12,857 nucleotides of DNA from an uncultured Eubacteriales bacterium (GCA_905201505.1 CAJKOJ010000054.1:1-12857); one strand, 5' to 3'. Positions 1-7,579 are shown, counted from the stretch's first letter. The notes: generated from the letters alone by a model not told the origin. Translations and numbers: made by a program.

Positions 1-4
1 TTGC

Positions 5-33
5 TTGCATATTGTCCGCATATATTATATAAT
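5..33 (+). promoter_or_regulatory. Putative sigma-A promoter for the DUF2334 gene
   Basis: A TTGCAT hexamer at 5-10 and a perfect TATAAT at 28-33 are separated by 17 bases, the optimal spacing for a housekeeping promoter. The -35 box matches the consensus only in its first three bases. Transcription would start around 40, leaving a leader of about 30 bases before the ATG at 72. The window begins just upstream, so an earlier promoter cannot be excluded. Confidence 0.5.
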
Positions 34-71
34 TTTTATTAATTTAATTATTGACATAAGAAGGAATAAAA

Positions 72-1352
72 ATGAAAAAAGTATTTATAATTTTTGTATT
101 TATAATAATAATGAATACAGCAGTATATGCAGATGAAGCAGGATATATGCCATATAGTGAACCTGAAATAAGCTACAATATAGAGCCTGCAAATGTAAAA
201 GTTAAATTTATAAATGGGGAAAGCAGTGTTTCTGTTTTCTGCAATGGCAGGCTTTGTGTGCCTCTTGTTGAGGGAGTAAAGGCAATGGGAGGAGAACTTA
301 GCAGTACTGTAAACGGATACAAAATATCTGCTGAGGGGAAAAGCGTTTCACTAAAATCAGCGATACTAAGTAATAGACCCGTTATATTTACCTATAATGA
401 TTTGGAGTATATTTCAATTTATGAACTTATTACACCTTTTGAGTATGAAGCTGTTGTAAATTTAGATAATAATAGTGTTGATATACTAAAAGAGGTATGT
501 GACAATGATAGTGAGACAGATTTAAAAGTTTATAATAATAACTGCAAGGAAGCATATATAAGGCTTGAGGATATTGTTGCTGACGGTTTAAAGCCCGGAG
601 GAAATGGTAATTACAGTGTTGATATGCTTGAAAAGCTGAAATATACATCAAAGTATTTATATGATAGAAATCAGGAATATTATATAGCCTGGATTCCTGT
701 TTATGCTTATCCGAAGGGAAATTATTGGAATGATGTGTCAAAGGACTTTAATTTGTATAATTCATACTTTTTATATGTTTTGGACTATATGACAGATCAT
801 AACGGGCACATAGGACTGCATGGGTATACTCACCAGTACGGAGATGAAGAAAGTGCAATTGGATATGAATGGGGAAAAAGCACGCCTTATGATGTAATAG
901 AGCAGCAGAGACGAATGGTTGCTGCAAAGGAAACTTGTCATAGGCTAGGATTTAATGATGAATTTTTTGAATTTCCTCATTATGGTGCTACAGATGAACA
1001 GATGATTATGGCTGAGCATTATTTTGACGCTATATATCAGTCTTATCCAAATGAAAAGCTTTACAACTATTTTACTTATACAAACAGATCGGGACATAAT
1101 GTGTACTATATTCCCACACCGGCAGATTATGTGCACTATATAAGGGATATTTCTATTTTTGACAGGATAAAGAATTCTGTTATAATGGGTTATACATTAA
1201 GTCTTTTTTTTCACCCGGTCATAGATGAAAAACAATTTATTGTTGAGACATCTGATAATGAAAGAATATGGAAGTACTCAGAAGAGGGTTCTTTGCCGGA
1301 AATTATAAGTTATGTATCGGAGTTAGGCTACAGGTTTTCAGATTTCAGATAA
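72..1352 (+). CDS. Exported DUF2334 (polysaccharide-deacetylase-like) protein with copper amine oxidase N-like domain
   Basis: This is a secreted or envelope protein, probably acting on a cell-wall or exopolysaccharide substrate. Residues 1-20 form a signal peptide (two lysines, an Ile/Phe-rich core, then VYA before Asp-Glu). Residues about 40-140 resemble the copper amine oxidase N-terminal domain common in Clostridia exported proteins, with a VPLVEGVKAMGG segment. Residues about 155-400 resemble DUF2334, a NodB-type deacetylase relative. RLED lies at 164-167, with Asp167 a possible metal ligand. HGYTH lies at 250-254, the His-x3-His pair typical of zinc ligands. EFPHYGATD starts at 300, and a His-Pro motif at 381-382. 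Removal of acetyl groups from a glycan is inferred from the family; the substrate is unknown. The start is supported by AGAAGGA about 8 bases upstream. The next gene follows after 16 bases, so the two are probably cotranscribed. Confidence 0.8.
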   Translation: MKKVFIIFVFIIIMNTAVYADEAGYMPYSEPEISYNIEPANVKVKFINGESSVSVFCNGRLCVPLVEGVKAMGGELSSTVNGYKISAEGKSVSLKSAILSNRPVIFTYNDLEYISIYELITPFEYEAVVNLDNNSVDILKEVCDNDSETDLKVYNNNCKEAYIRLEDIVADGLKPGGNGNYSVDMLEKLKYTSKYLYDRNQEYYIAWIPVYAYPKGNYWNDVSKDFNLYNSYFLYVLDYMTDHNGHIGLHGYTHQYGDEESAIGYEWGKSTPYDVIEQQRRMVAAKETCHRLGFNDEFFEFPHYGATDEQMIMAEHYFDAIYQSYPNEKLYNYFTYTNRSGHNVYYIPTPADYVHYIRDISIFDRIKNSVIMGYTLSLFFHPVIDEKQFIVETSDNERIWKYSEEGSLPEIISYVSELGYRFSDFR

Positions 1353-1368
1353 AACAGGAGATAAAAAT

Positions 1369-2211
1369 ATGGGAAATGTAATTATTATAGGAGGAGGTCC
1401 TGCAGGTGTATCAGCAGGGCTGTATACATTAAGAGGAAATATAGAAACTAAAATATTTACTCAGGGCGGAAGTGCACTTATAAAAGCGGAGAAGATTGAA
1501 AATTACTATGGTTTTCCCGAAGGTATAAGCGGAAAAGAACTATATGAAAGAGGTATAGATTCTGTAAAAAGATTAGGTGCAGAAGTTATTGAAGAAGAGG
1601 TAACGGGAGTAAGTTATAATGGCAGATTTGTTGTAAGCACAAGTAACGGAGAATATACATCAGATGCTTTGGTTATTGCAAACGGTGCCAGCAGAAACAG
1701 ACCTAAAATAAAGAATATAAAGGAATTTGAGGGAAGAGGAGTAAGCTATTGTGCTGTCTGCGACGCATTTTTTTACAGAGGCAAAAAGACTGTTGTAATA
1801 GGAAGCGGTGAGTATGCTGTACATGAGGCAGAAACCCTTGAACAGGTGGCAGAAAGTGTTGTAATTCTCACTGACGGAGAAAAAGCACCTGATTATAAAA
1901 ATTGCTGTACAGGAAAAATAAAAGCAGTAGAGGGAAATGAAAAGGTTGAAAAAATTGTATTTGAGGACGGAGAGGAAATGTCAGTTGACGGCATCTTTGT
2001 TGCACTTGGAGTTGCAGGAGGCGTTGACCTTGCAAGAAAGCTTGGGGCTGTTGTAAACGGCAATTATATAGCTGTTGATGAAAATATGGCTACAAATGTA
2101 CCTAAATTATATGCTGTAGGCGACTGTACAGGCGGGCTTTTGCAGGTTGCTAAGGCTGTAAGCGACGGGGCAAAGGCAGGAATAGATATAATTAAAAAAA
2201 TCAGAGAATGA
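1369..2211 (+). CDS. Thioredoxin-reductase-like flavoprotein, probably NADPH-independent (FFTR-like)
   Basis: This is a cytoplasmic FAD-dependent disulfide oxidoreductase of the thioredoxin reductase fold. Visible motifs are the N-terminal FAD dinucleotide fold GGGPAG (8-13), the redox-active pair Cys128-Ala-Val-Cys131 followed by Asp132, and the C-terminal FAD motif GDCTGG (251-256). It has 280 residues, whereas typical NADPH thioredoxin reductases have about 305-320. The nucleotide-binding loop reads GSGEYA (145-150), and the usual HRR...R signature for the NADPH 2'-phosphate is replaced by ILTDGEK near 166-172. That pattern resembles the clostridial ferredoxin-dependent flavin thioredoxin reductases (FFTR), which take electrons from ferredoxin instead of NADPH. 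This assignment is inferred from motif loss; a classical NADPH enzyme is less likely. The start is set by AGGAG at 1356-1360. No thioredoxin or ferredoxin gene is visible nearby. Confidence 0.88.
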   Translation: MGNVIIIGGGPAGVSAGLYTLRGNIETKIFTQGGSALIKAEKIENYYGFPEGISGKELYERGIDSVKRLGAEVIEEEVTGVSYNGRFVVSTSNGEYTSDALVIANGASRNRPKIKNIKEFEGRGVSYCAVCDAFFYRGKKTVVIGSGEYAVHEAETLEQVAESVVILTDGEKAPDYKNCCTGKIKAVEGNEKVEKIVFEDGEEMSVDGIFVALGVAGGVDLARKLGAVVNGNYIAVDENMATNVPKLYAVGDCTGGLLQVAKAVSDGAKAGIDIIKKIRE

Positions 2212-2268
2212 TAATAAGCAATATAAATGTTTAGGAAATATATACAAAAAACTTAATAAAACCTTGTG

Positions 2269-2334
2269 AAAATCGACAGAAATAAACGTTATGGGCGGAA
2301 ATGTCCTTGAATGGCTTGTGTTTCTGTCGATTTT
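2269..2334. repeat. Perfect 14-bp inverted repeat with 38-base spacer upstream of the pectinase
   Basis: The left arm AAAATCGACAGAAA (2269-2282) is exactly complementary to the right arm TTTCTGTCGATTTT (2321-2334). The spacer contains a smaller possible hairpin, GGGC/GTCC, at 2293-2306. As RNA it would form a long hairpin ending in four U residues, possibly a weak terminator for the reductase gene or a leader structure. As DNA, the arm centres are 52 bp apart, close to five helical turns, and the right arm lies between the putative -35 and -10 of the pectinase promoter, which would suit a paired operator. The sequence does not decide between these. Confidence 0.75.
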
Positions 2335-2344
2335 GATTTATAAT
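2316..2344 (+). promoter_or_regulatory. Putative promoter of the pectate lyase gene
   Basis: TTGTGT at 2316-2321 and a perfect TATAAT at 2339-2344 are 17 bases apart. The -35 is weak (three of six consensus bases), which is often seen in activated or repressed genes. A second possible start signal, an extended -10 TGGTATAAG, lies at 2349-2357. The inverted-repeat right arm covers most of the spacer. The pectinase ribosome binding site AAAGGAGG is at 2377-2384. Confidence 0.45.
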
Positions 2345-2392
2345 AATATGGTATAAGCCGATAATTCGGTAATTTTAAAGGAGGAAAATAAA

Positions 2393-5300
2393 ATGAACAA
2401 TGGTTTAAAAAGATTCTTGAGTATTGTTCTTTCTACTGTTATGGTATTTTCAAGTATGACCTTTGCAGGGCTTACAACTGTTTCAGCTGCAGATTCAGCT
2501 GTTACAATTTATGCTTGTGAGGGTACACAGGAAGCTGCATACGTAGAATGGGCTGCTGTTCCAGGTACAGATCATTATTATGTATCTTATTCAAAGGACG
2601 GTTCAAATTATACTCAGATTGATGATGAACTCATCAGAAAGTATCCTGACAGATGGAGAGCTGATTTAATTGGTTTGTCTGCCGGTGAATACACAGTAAA
2701 GGTAACATGCAAGGATAACGGAGGAAGCGTAATTGCTGAGACAACAAGTAATTGTACAGTTGTTGCTCATGACAGAACAGGCTTTACATTTTCTCCTAAG
2801 TCTTTAAGATATGATAACGGCGGCTGCGGTGCATACAATGCTGACGGTACATTGAAAAGCGGTGCAACTGTTCTCTACATAACTGAAAAGAATTTTGATA
2901 CAGTTACACTTGATCTTGTAAATAAGGATGGTAAGCCTTATACAGCAACAGGTCTTGCTGATATTACAATGACAATGGGTAATGCTGCTGCAAAGGGACA
3001 TAATAATCCGCCTCTTGCAGTGAGATTTTTAGGTACTATTGGCGACAGCCACAGTAATCTTGCATCACCTAATATTCTTGAAACAAAGTCAAATGGTAAC
3101 TACTCTGTAAACATTACTTTTGAGGGTGTTGGTGAGGATACAATCTTTAATGGTCTTGGTTTAAGACTTAATGGTGTGGCTAATTGTGAAATCAGAAATA
3201 TTGCTTTCTGGAATTGGCATGATGACGCAATTCAGTTACAGGGTAATGAAAACTCTAATCACTGGATTCACAACAACGACCTCTTCTATGGTGAAAACCA
3301 CGGCGGTGACCAGAAGAAGGGTGACGGTGCTACTGATATTAAGGATGATTCAAGATATGTTACATATTCATACAACCATTATTGGGATTCAGGAAAGACT
3401 TCCCTTTGCGGTATGAAGAGTGAATCAGGTGATAATTATATTACTTATCATCACAACTGGTTTGACCACTCTGATTCAAGACATCCTAGAATCAGAACTA
3501 TGTTTGTTCATGTTTACAACAACTATTATGATGGCAACTCTAAATATGGTGTTGGTGCAGCAAACAGTTCTTCTGCTTTTGTAGAAGGTAATTACTTCAG
3601 AAACTGTAAGCATCCTATGCTTTCATCTTTACAGGGTTCTGACATAATGGAGAATGCAAAGACAGGTGTTCCTGATTTCTCTGCAAAGGGTACATTCTCA
3701 GGTGAGCCGGGCGGTATTATAAAGGCTTATAATAACTATATTGAAGGTTCTGATGCGGACAAGTTTAACGGCGGTTTCGAACCTGTTTACTATGACGCAA
3801 CAAAGACTGAGACTAATGGTAAAGCTACACAGTTTGACGCATATCTTGCTTCTTCAAGAGATGAGGCTGTTCCGTCAACTGTTAAAGCTCTTTCAGGCGG
3901 AAAGACATTTAACAATGCAAATGTTGATGATTATATTTTAAGTATTCCTGTTGAAGAGCCTGAAGTTGCAAGAGACAAGGCTACAAAGTATGCAGGAAGA
4001 GTAGGAAATGATTTCTTATTTGCATTTAACAATGCTGTTGATGATAAAGATTATGAAATTAATGCAGAATTAGCAGCAGCTGTTGCAGCTTATGTAAGTG
4101 ATACAAGTGATGATTATATTTCTATCGGCGGAGCAAGCGACGGAAGCGGTCCTGTATCAACATCAACTACTACAACAGAGGCAACAACAGAGGCTGTAAC
4201 TGAAATGCCTACAGAGGTAACAACAAGTGAAGTTACAGAAACTACTACATATTCTGTACCGGTTGAAATAGGCGAGGCACAGACAGGCTTTGCTTCAGAC
4301 GACGCATCTGATACAGGTTCAGGAATATCTGTAACTTATGATGAAGATACAGACAGATGGATGTTGAAAGATACATCTTCAACAGCTGCTGCTGAGCTTA
4401 CAATTCCTTTTGCTGAGCAGACAAGCGGTAAAGTTATTATATCAGGTACAGCAGAGCCAAGTATAACTGCAAGTAAATGGGCATTTGTTCAGATAAGAGG
4501 TACAAAGGCCGACGGTACAAATGCAGAAATTATAGGATTTGGCGGCGGTTCTAGTAAGACTGACCTTGCTGTAAGAGTTAATGGTGCGGCAACATATACA
4601 AAGGTTGGTTCATTAGCTGCTAAGAATTATGATTATACAATTATTATAGATTTAGACAATAAGACTGCAGAAGTAACTATTGATGGAATAACAAATACAT
4701 TTAATGTAGATGTTGCATCAATAAGTTCAGTATATTCAACAACTTCTAAGTCACAGTCAAGAAATGTTACAGTTTCAGTTCCTTATGTAGGTGTATTGGG
4801 AGATAATCCTAATCCGGATACAACAGTAACTGAAGTTACAACAGAGGCTACAACAGCTGAGAGTACAACAGAAGCTGCTACAGTTACAGAAGCTACTACA
4901 GCTGCAAGTACAACAGAGGTTACAACAGTAACTGAAAACACAACAGAAGCTACTACTGAAGATGTAAATCCTGATCCAGTTAAGGTATACGGTGATGTAA
5001 ATTCTGACGGTAAGGTTGACATAAGCGATGTTTCTATGTTATTAGAGCTTGTTCTTAATGATAAGGCAGAAGTTAAGGCCGGTATAACTGATGTAAATAA
5101 TGACAATAAGGTAGACACAGCTGATGTTGCTACAATACTTCAGAAGGTTTTAGACAACAGCTGGAAGATGCCTTGTGAGCCTGATGAAGAGGTAACAACA
5201 GAAACAACAACTGTTAATACAACAACAGAAGCTACAACAGAAGCAACAACTGTTAATAAAACAACAGAAGCAACAACCGAATCCAATACACCTGTTGACA

Positions 5301-7387
5301 GAATGGCGGGAGATATTGTAGCAGATGGTGTAAAACTTGCTTCAGGAACTTATTTTGACGGTCAGCTCACAATTACTGACAATAATGACGCTGCATGGGC
5401 TAACAAGCCTCAGGTGCCTCCTGTGACTATTGGTAACAGAACTTACACTACCTTTGTACAGGGTGATGGAAATCCAAAGAGTGCAGATGGCAAAAAGTCA
5501 TATAATGCACAGGGTAAGCTTGTTATTCCTGAACAGGGTGCATATATTAAAGTAGTTCCAACATCTGACGCTACTCTTATGATTGATTATAAGGTTGCAT
5601 CAGGAAAGCAGTTTGCTATTATGAGTGTTGATAATGCGGGCAACAAGACTGAAATTATATTTAAAAGTCCGTCTGCTGATGAGTACTATTCAGAACAGTA
5701 TCCACTTAAAGCAGGTATTACATATTATGTAACAAGTGCAGGTACTAAGACTTGTTTTTACGGAATTGCTCTTGTAAGCAGTTCAACACCTGTAGTTACA
5801 ACAGAAGCTACAACAGAAGCAATTACAGAAATAACAACAGAGACAATAACAGATGCAACTTCTGAGACTACAACTTCAGAGCCTGCTGAAATAATTTCAG
5901 CAGGTGTGCCAATGGCCAAGGATAAAATAACTCTTTTTGGTGATGAAGCTTTTAAAGCTGAAATATTAAAGGGAAGCAGCGATGAAATTGCTGTAGATGC
6001 TCTCTATGTATCACCAAGCGGTGATGACAGTAATGCAGGTACAGCTGATGCACCACTTAAAACAGTGCAAAAGGCTCTTGACTTAGTTAAAGCAGGTCAG
6101 ACAATATATTTAAGAGGAGGTACATATACTGCTCTTAATACATTTAAATCTTCAGGTACAGAAGGTAATTATATAACTTTAAGAAATTATCCAGGTGAAA
6201 AGCCATACCTTACAATGACTGCGGGTAATGACGGTGCTATACTTCGTCTTGACGGCAATGATTATATTAAGATTGAAGGCTTGGAAATCGGAGGTTTCTC
6301 TTCAGCTATTGCTCAGGGTATTCTTTTGGACGGAAATGAAAATCACATTATAATAAGGAATAATGATATTCATAATCTCCTTACAACTAAGCCGGGAGAA
6401 AATGAAAATGGCGAAGCTAATGCAATTCTTTGTTATGCTGAAGGAAAAACAGAAGAGGATTCAATTAACAATATTTGTATTGAAAACAACCTTGTACATA
6501 ATAATACTACAGGCTGGTGTGAATCTGTTTCAGTAACAGGTAATGCTAAGTATGTGAATATTATAAACAATACAGTTTATGATAATACAAATATCGGTAT
6601 TGACTTTTACGGCAATGCAGGATACTGTTCTGTTCCTGCTTTAGACCAGCCTCGTTATTCTGTGGCAGCAGGTAATGTTATATATGGTTCAATATGCAGT
6701 TATGCTGAGTGTGCAGGTCTTTATGTAGACGGAGCAAGAGATATTGTTCTTGAAAATAATATTACACATGATAATATGTATGGTATCGAGATTGGTTCAG
6801 AGGAATTACAGGCTGATTATCCTGTAAAGAATATTATTGCAAGAAATAATCTTGTTTATAATAATTCTGCAGGCGGTATCAGAATTGGCGGATATGACAA
6901 AACTAAGACAGGTTATGTAACAGACACTAAGATTTATAATAATACTATTGCAAATAACGGTGAAGGCGAAGGCGGCTGGAACGGTGAACTTTGTTTTGTA
7001 AAATGTGATGGTGTAGATGTAAGAAACAATATTGTGTATAAGGATAACAAAGACTATCCTATGATTGGCGGCGACTTGGCAAAGGAATATGTTAAGAATG
7101 TTACTTTCAGCAATAATGTTTATTATAATCCTTTAGGTGCTGATGAAATTTACTTTGAATTTGCTAAGGGAAGTGCAGATGGTATAGATGCTTTTAATGC
7201 ACAGACTGGAGGCAATGATACATTTGGTAAGCCTGACTTAAATGAAGATTATAGTTTAAAAGCTAATTCGTATGGAATTGACGCAGGTGCTGATGTTTCA
7301 AAGGATATGGGAAATCTTACAGATCTTGCAAATAACAGCAGAATAGTTAATACAATAGATCTTGGTGCATTTGAATATCAGGGATAA
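2393..7387 (+). CDS. Secreted multidomain pectate lyase: FnIII-PL1-module-dockerin-module-beta-helix
   Basis: This is a large (1664-residue) extracellular enzyme predicted to cleave de-esterified pectin (polygalacturonate) by beta-elimination, normally with calcium. Residues 1-32 are a signal peptide ending VSA-A. A fibronectin-III-like domain covers about 36-126. The PL1 catalytic domain covers about 130-520. Thr/Glu-rich linkers at about 589-621, 805-862, 934-966 and 1132-1163 separate an unassigned beta-rich module (622-803), a type I dockerin (866-926), a second unassigned module (969-1130) and a C-terminal right-handed parallel beta-helix (1203-1664) that starts like PL9 and related proteins. 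The dockerin suggests assembly onto a cohesin-bearing scaffold. The start follows AAAGGAGG with an 8-base gap. The gene stands alone between its own putative promoter and two strong terminators. The PL1 assignment is firm; lyase activity of the C-terminal domain is inference. Confidence 0.93.
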   Translation: MNNGLKRFLSIVLSTVMVFSSMTFAGLTTVSAADSAVTIYACEGTQEAAYVEWAAVPGTDHYYVSYSKDGSNYTQIDDELIRKYPDRWRADLIGLSAGEYTVKVTCKDNGGSVIAETTSNCTVVAHDRTGFTFSPKSLRYDNGGCGAYNADGTLKSGATVLYITEKNFDTVTLDLVNKDGKPYTATGLADITMTMGNAAAKGHNNPPLAVRFLGTIGDSHSNLASPNILETKSNGNYSVNITFEGVGEDTIFNGLGLRLNGVANCEIRNIAFWNWHDDAIQLQGNENSNHWIHNNDLFYGENHGGDQKKGDGATDIKDDSRYVTYSYNHYWDSGKTSLCGMKSESGDNYITYHHNWFDHSDSRHPRIRTMFVHVYNNYYDGNSKYGVGAANSSSAFVEGNYFRNCKHPMLSSLQGSDIMENAKTGVPDFSAKGTFSGEPGGIIKAYNNYIEGSDADKFNGGFEPVYYDATKTETNGKATQFDAYLASSRDEAVPSTVKALSGGKTFNNANVDDYILSIPVEEPEVARDKATKYAGRVGNDFLFAFNNAVDDKDYEINAELAAAVAAYVSDTSDDYISIGGASDGSGPVSTSTTTTEATTEAVTEMPTEVTTSEVTETTTYSVPVEIGEAQTGFASDDASDTGSGISVTYDEDTDRWMLKDTSSTAAAELTIPFAEQTSGKVIISGTAEPSITASKWAFVQIRGTKADGTNAEIIGFGGGSSKTDLAVRVNGAATYTKVGSLAAKNYDYTIIIDLDNKTAEVTIDGITNTFNVDVASISSVYSTTSKSQSRNVTVSVPYVGVLGDNPNPDTTVTEVTTEATTAESTTEAATVTEATTAASTTEVTTVTENTTEATTEDVNPDPVKVYGDVNSDGKVDISDVSMLLELVLNDKAEVKAGITDVNNDNKVDTADVATILQKVLDNSWKMPCEPDEEVTTETTTVNTTTEATTEATTVNKTTEATTESNTPVDRMAGDIVADGVKLASGTYFDGQLTITDNNDAAWANKPQVPPVTIGNRTYTTFVQGDGNPKSADGKKSYNAQGKLVIPEQGAYIKVVPTSDATLMIDYKVASGKQFAIMSVDNAGNKTEIIFKSPSADEYYSEQYPLKAGITYYVTSAGTKTCFYGIALVSSSTPVVTTEATTEAITEITTETITDATSETTTSEPAEIISAGVPMAKDKITLFGDEAFKAEILKGSSDEIAVDALYVSPSGDDSNAGTADAPLKTVQKALDLVKAGQTIYLRGGTYTALNTFKSSGTEGNYITLRNYPGEKPYLTMTAGNDGAILRLDGNDYIKIEGLEIGGFSSAIAQGILLDGNENHIIIRNNDIHNLLTTKPGENENGEANAILCYAEGKTEEDSINNICIENNLVHNNTTGWCESVSVTGNAKYVNIINNTVYDNTNIGIDFYGNAGYCSVPALDQPRYSVAAGNVIYGSICSYAECAGLYVDGARDIVLENNITHDNMYGIEIGSEELQADYPVKNIIARNNLVYNNSAGGIRIGGYDKTKTGYVTDTKIYNNTIANNGEGEGGWNGELCFVKCDGVDVRNNIVYKDNKDYPMIGGDLAKEYVKNVTFSNNVYYNPLGADEIYFEFAKGSADGIDAFNAQTGGNDTFGKPDLNEDYSLKANSYGIDAGADVSKDMGNLTDLANNSRIVNTIDLGAFEYQG
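2780..3967 (+). other. PL1 pectate lyase catalytic domain (residues about 130-525)
   Basis: Characteristic PL1 segments occur in the expected order: AVRFLGTIG near 208, ITFEGVGEDT at 241-250, a DDAIQLQG segment, DGATDIK at 311-317 (the acidic calcium-site strand usually written DG-x-x-DI), and RHPRIR at 363-368. The last matches the RxPxxR signature that supplies the catalytic and substrate-binding arginines. VHVYNNYYDG follows, the conserved strand after the active site. No key residue appears missing, so this domain should be active. Boundaries are approximate. Confidence 0.92.
4157..4255 (+). repeat. Thr/Glu-rich linker 1 (residues 589-621)
   Basis: A low-complexity stretch of TTTEATTEA type built from ACA/ACT, GAA/GAG and GCA codons joins the PL1 region to the first unassigned module. 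Such linkers are flexible and probably O-glycosylated outside the cell (family knowledge). Confidence 0.85.
4256..4801 (+). other. Unassigned beta-rich module 1, possible carbohydrate-binding (residues 622-803)
   Basis: About 180 residues lie between two Thr-rich linkers, with alternating short hydrophobic strands (for example AELTIPF, KVIISG, WAFVQIRG, YTIIIDL, AEVTIDG) and no catalytic motif I can recognise. This suggests a beta-sandwich. Position between catalytic and dockerin modules, flanked by linkers, is typical of carbohydrate-binding modules in pectinases. I cannot assign a CBM family by eye; a CBM77-like pectin binder is one possibility. Confidence 0.55.
4805..4978 (+). repeat. Thr/Glu/Ala-rich linker 2 (residues 805-862)
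   Basis: This is the longest linker, dominated by TTEATT and VTEATT-type repeats, ending just before the dockerin with NPDP. The antisense strand is also open here because of the codon bias, but it is a shadow and not a gene. Confidence 0.85.
4988..5170 (+). other. Type I dockerin module (residues 866-926), internal
   Basis: Two F-hand calcium loops are seen. The first has Asp868, Asn870, Asp872, Lys874 and Asp879 (GDVNSDGKVDISD), followed by the helix VSMLLELVL. The second has Asp900, Asn902, Asp904, Lys906 and Asp911 (TDVNNDNKVDTAD), followed by VATILQKVL. Both keep the calcium-ligand pattern, so the module should fold and bind a type I cohesin. Dockerins usually sit at a terminus; here it lies in the middle of the chain. 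Confidence 0.92.
5192..5290 (+). repeat. Thr/Glu-rich linker 3 with near-identical DNA repeats (residues 934-966)
   Basis: A unit encoding TTVN followed by a TTEA run occurs twice (around 5206-5237 and 5248-5277) with nearly identical DNA, indicating recent internal duplication. This part of the gene is likely to vary in length between strains. Confidence 0.8.
5297..5782 (+). other. Unassigned beta-rich module 2 (residues 969-1130)
   Basis: A region of about 160 residues between linkers carries VQGDGNPKS, GAYIKVVP, TLMIDYKVASGKQF, YYSEQYPLKAGITYYVTSAG and CFYGIALVS segments. The pattern resembles an accessory module I associate with pectate lyases and pectinesterases of gut Clostridia, but I cannot name a family. 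It has no recognisable catalytic motif; glycan binding is a guess from position. Confidence 0.5.
5786..5881 (+). repeat. Thr/Glu-rich linker 4 (residues 1132-1163)
   Basis: This TTEATTEA-type linker joins the second unassigned module to the C-terminal beta-helix domain. Confidence 0.85.
5999..7384 (+). other. C-terminal right-handed parallel beta-helix domain, PL9-like (residues 1203-1664)
   Basis: The domain opens with LYVSPSGDDSNAG, then APLKTVQKALDLVKAGQTIY and LRGGTY (to about 1245), the hallmark start of PL9 lyases and related parallel beta-helix proteins. Many Asn-rich coils follow (IIRNNDIHN, IIENNLVHNN-like, IINNTVYDNTNIGIDF, LENNITHDN, IARNNLVYNN), each a helix turn. The C-terminus ends LGAFEYQG, a normal finish for this fold. 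I could not confirm the PL9 catalytic lysine or calcium aspartates, so lyase activity is uncertain. Confidence 0.75.
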
Positions 7388-7579
7388 TTTTCCCTTTGAT
7401 GCTCAAGTAACAGATGATATTGCTATAGTAAGTATGATAAATCTGTTCTGTCTGCTGACTGAAAAGTTTGCAGTACAGGGGTTATATTGTAGATTAATTT
7501 AATTTTAATATGGCAGCAACAGCAAATAACAGTAATATTTATATTAATAGGTTCTTTGTTAATGGCTGCTGTATATTTA

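Noticed and set aside
51..56. Perfect TTGACA -35-like hexamer just before the first gene
   Set aside because: It lies only 15 bases before the ATG, so its -10 would fall inside the gene, and no TATAAT-like box is there. The TTGCAT/TATAAT pair at 5-33 is a better fit.
4783..5118. Open antisense frame of 111 codons rich in Val, Ser and Thr
   Set aside because: It mirrors the Thr-rich linker and dockerin codons, has no ribosome binding site and no recognisable protein pattern. It is a shadow of the pectinase gene.
4157..5881. Repeated ACAACAGAAGC-type DNA considered as a CRISPR-like or tandem satellite array
   Set aside because: The repeats are in frame and encode Thr/Glu/Ala linkers of one protein, with no regular spacer length. 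They are coding low complexity.
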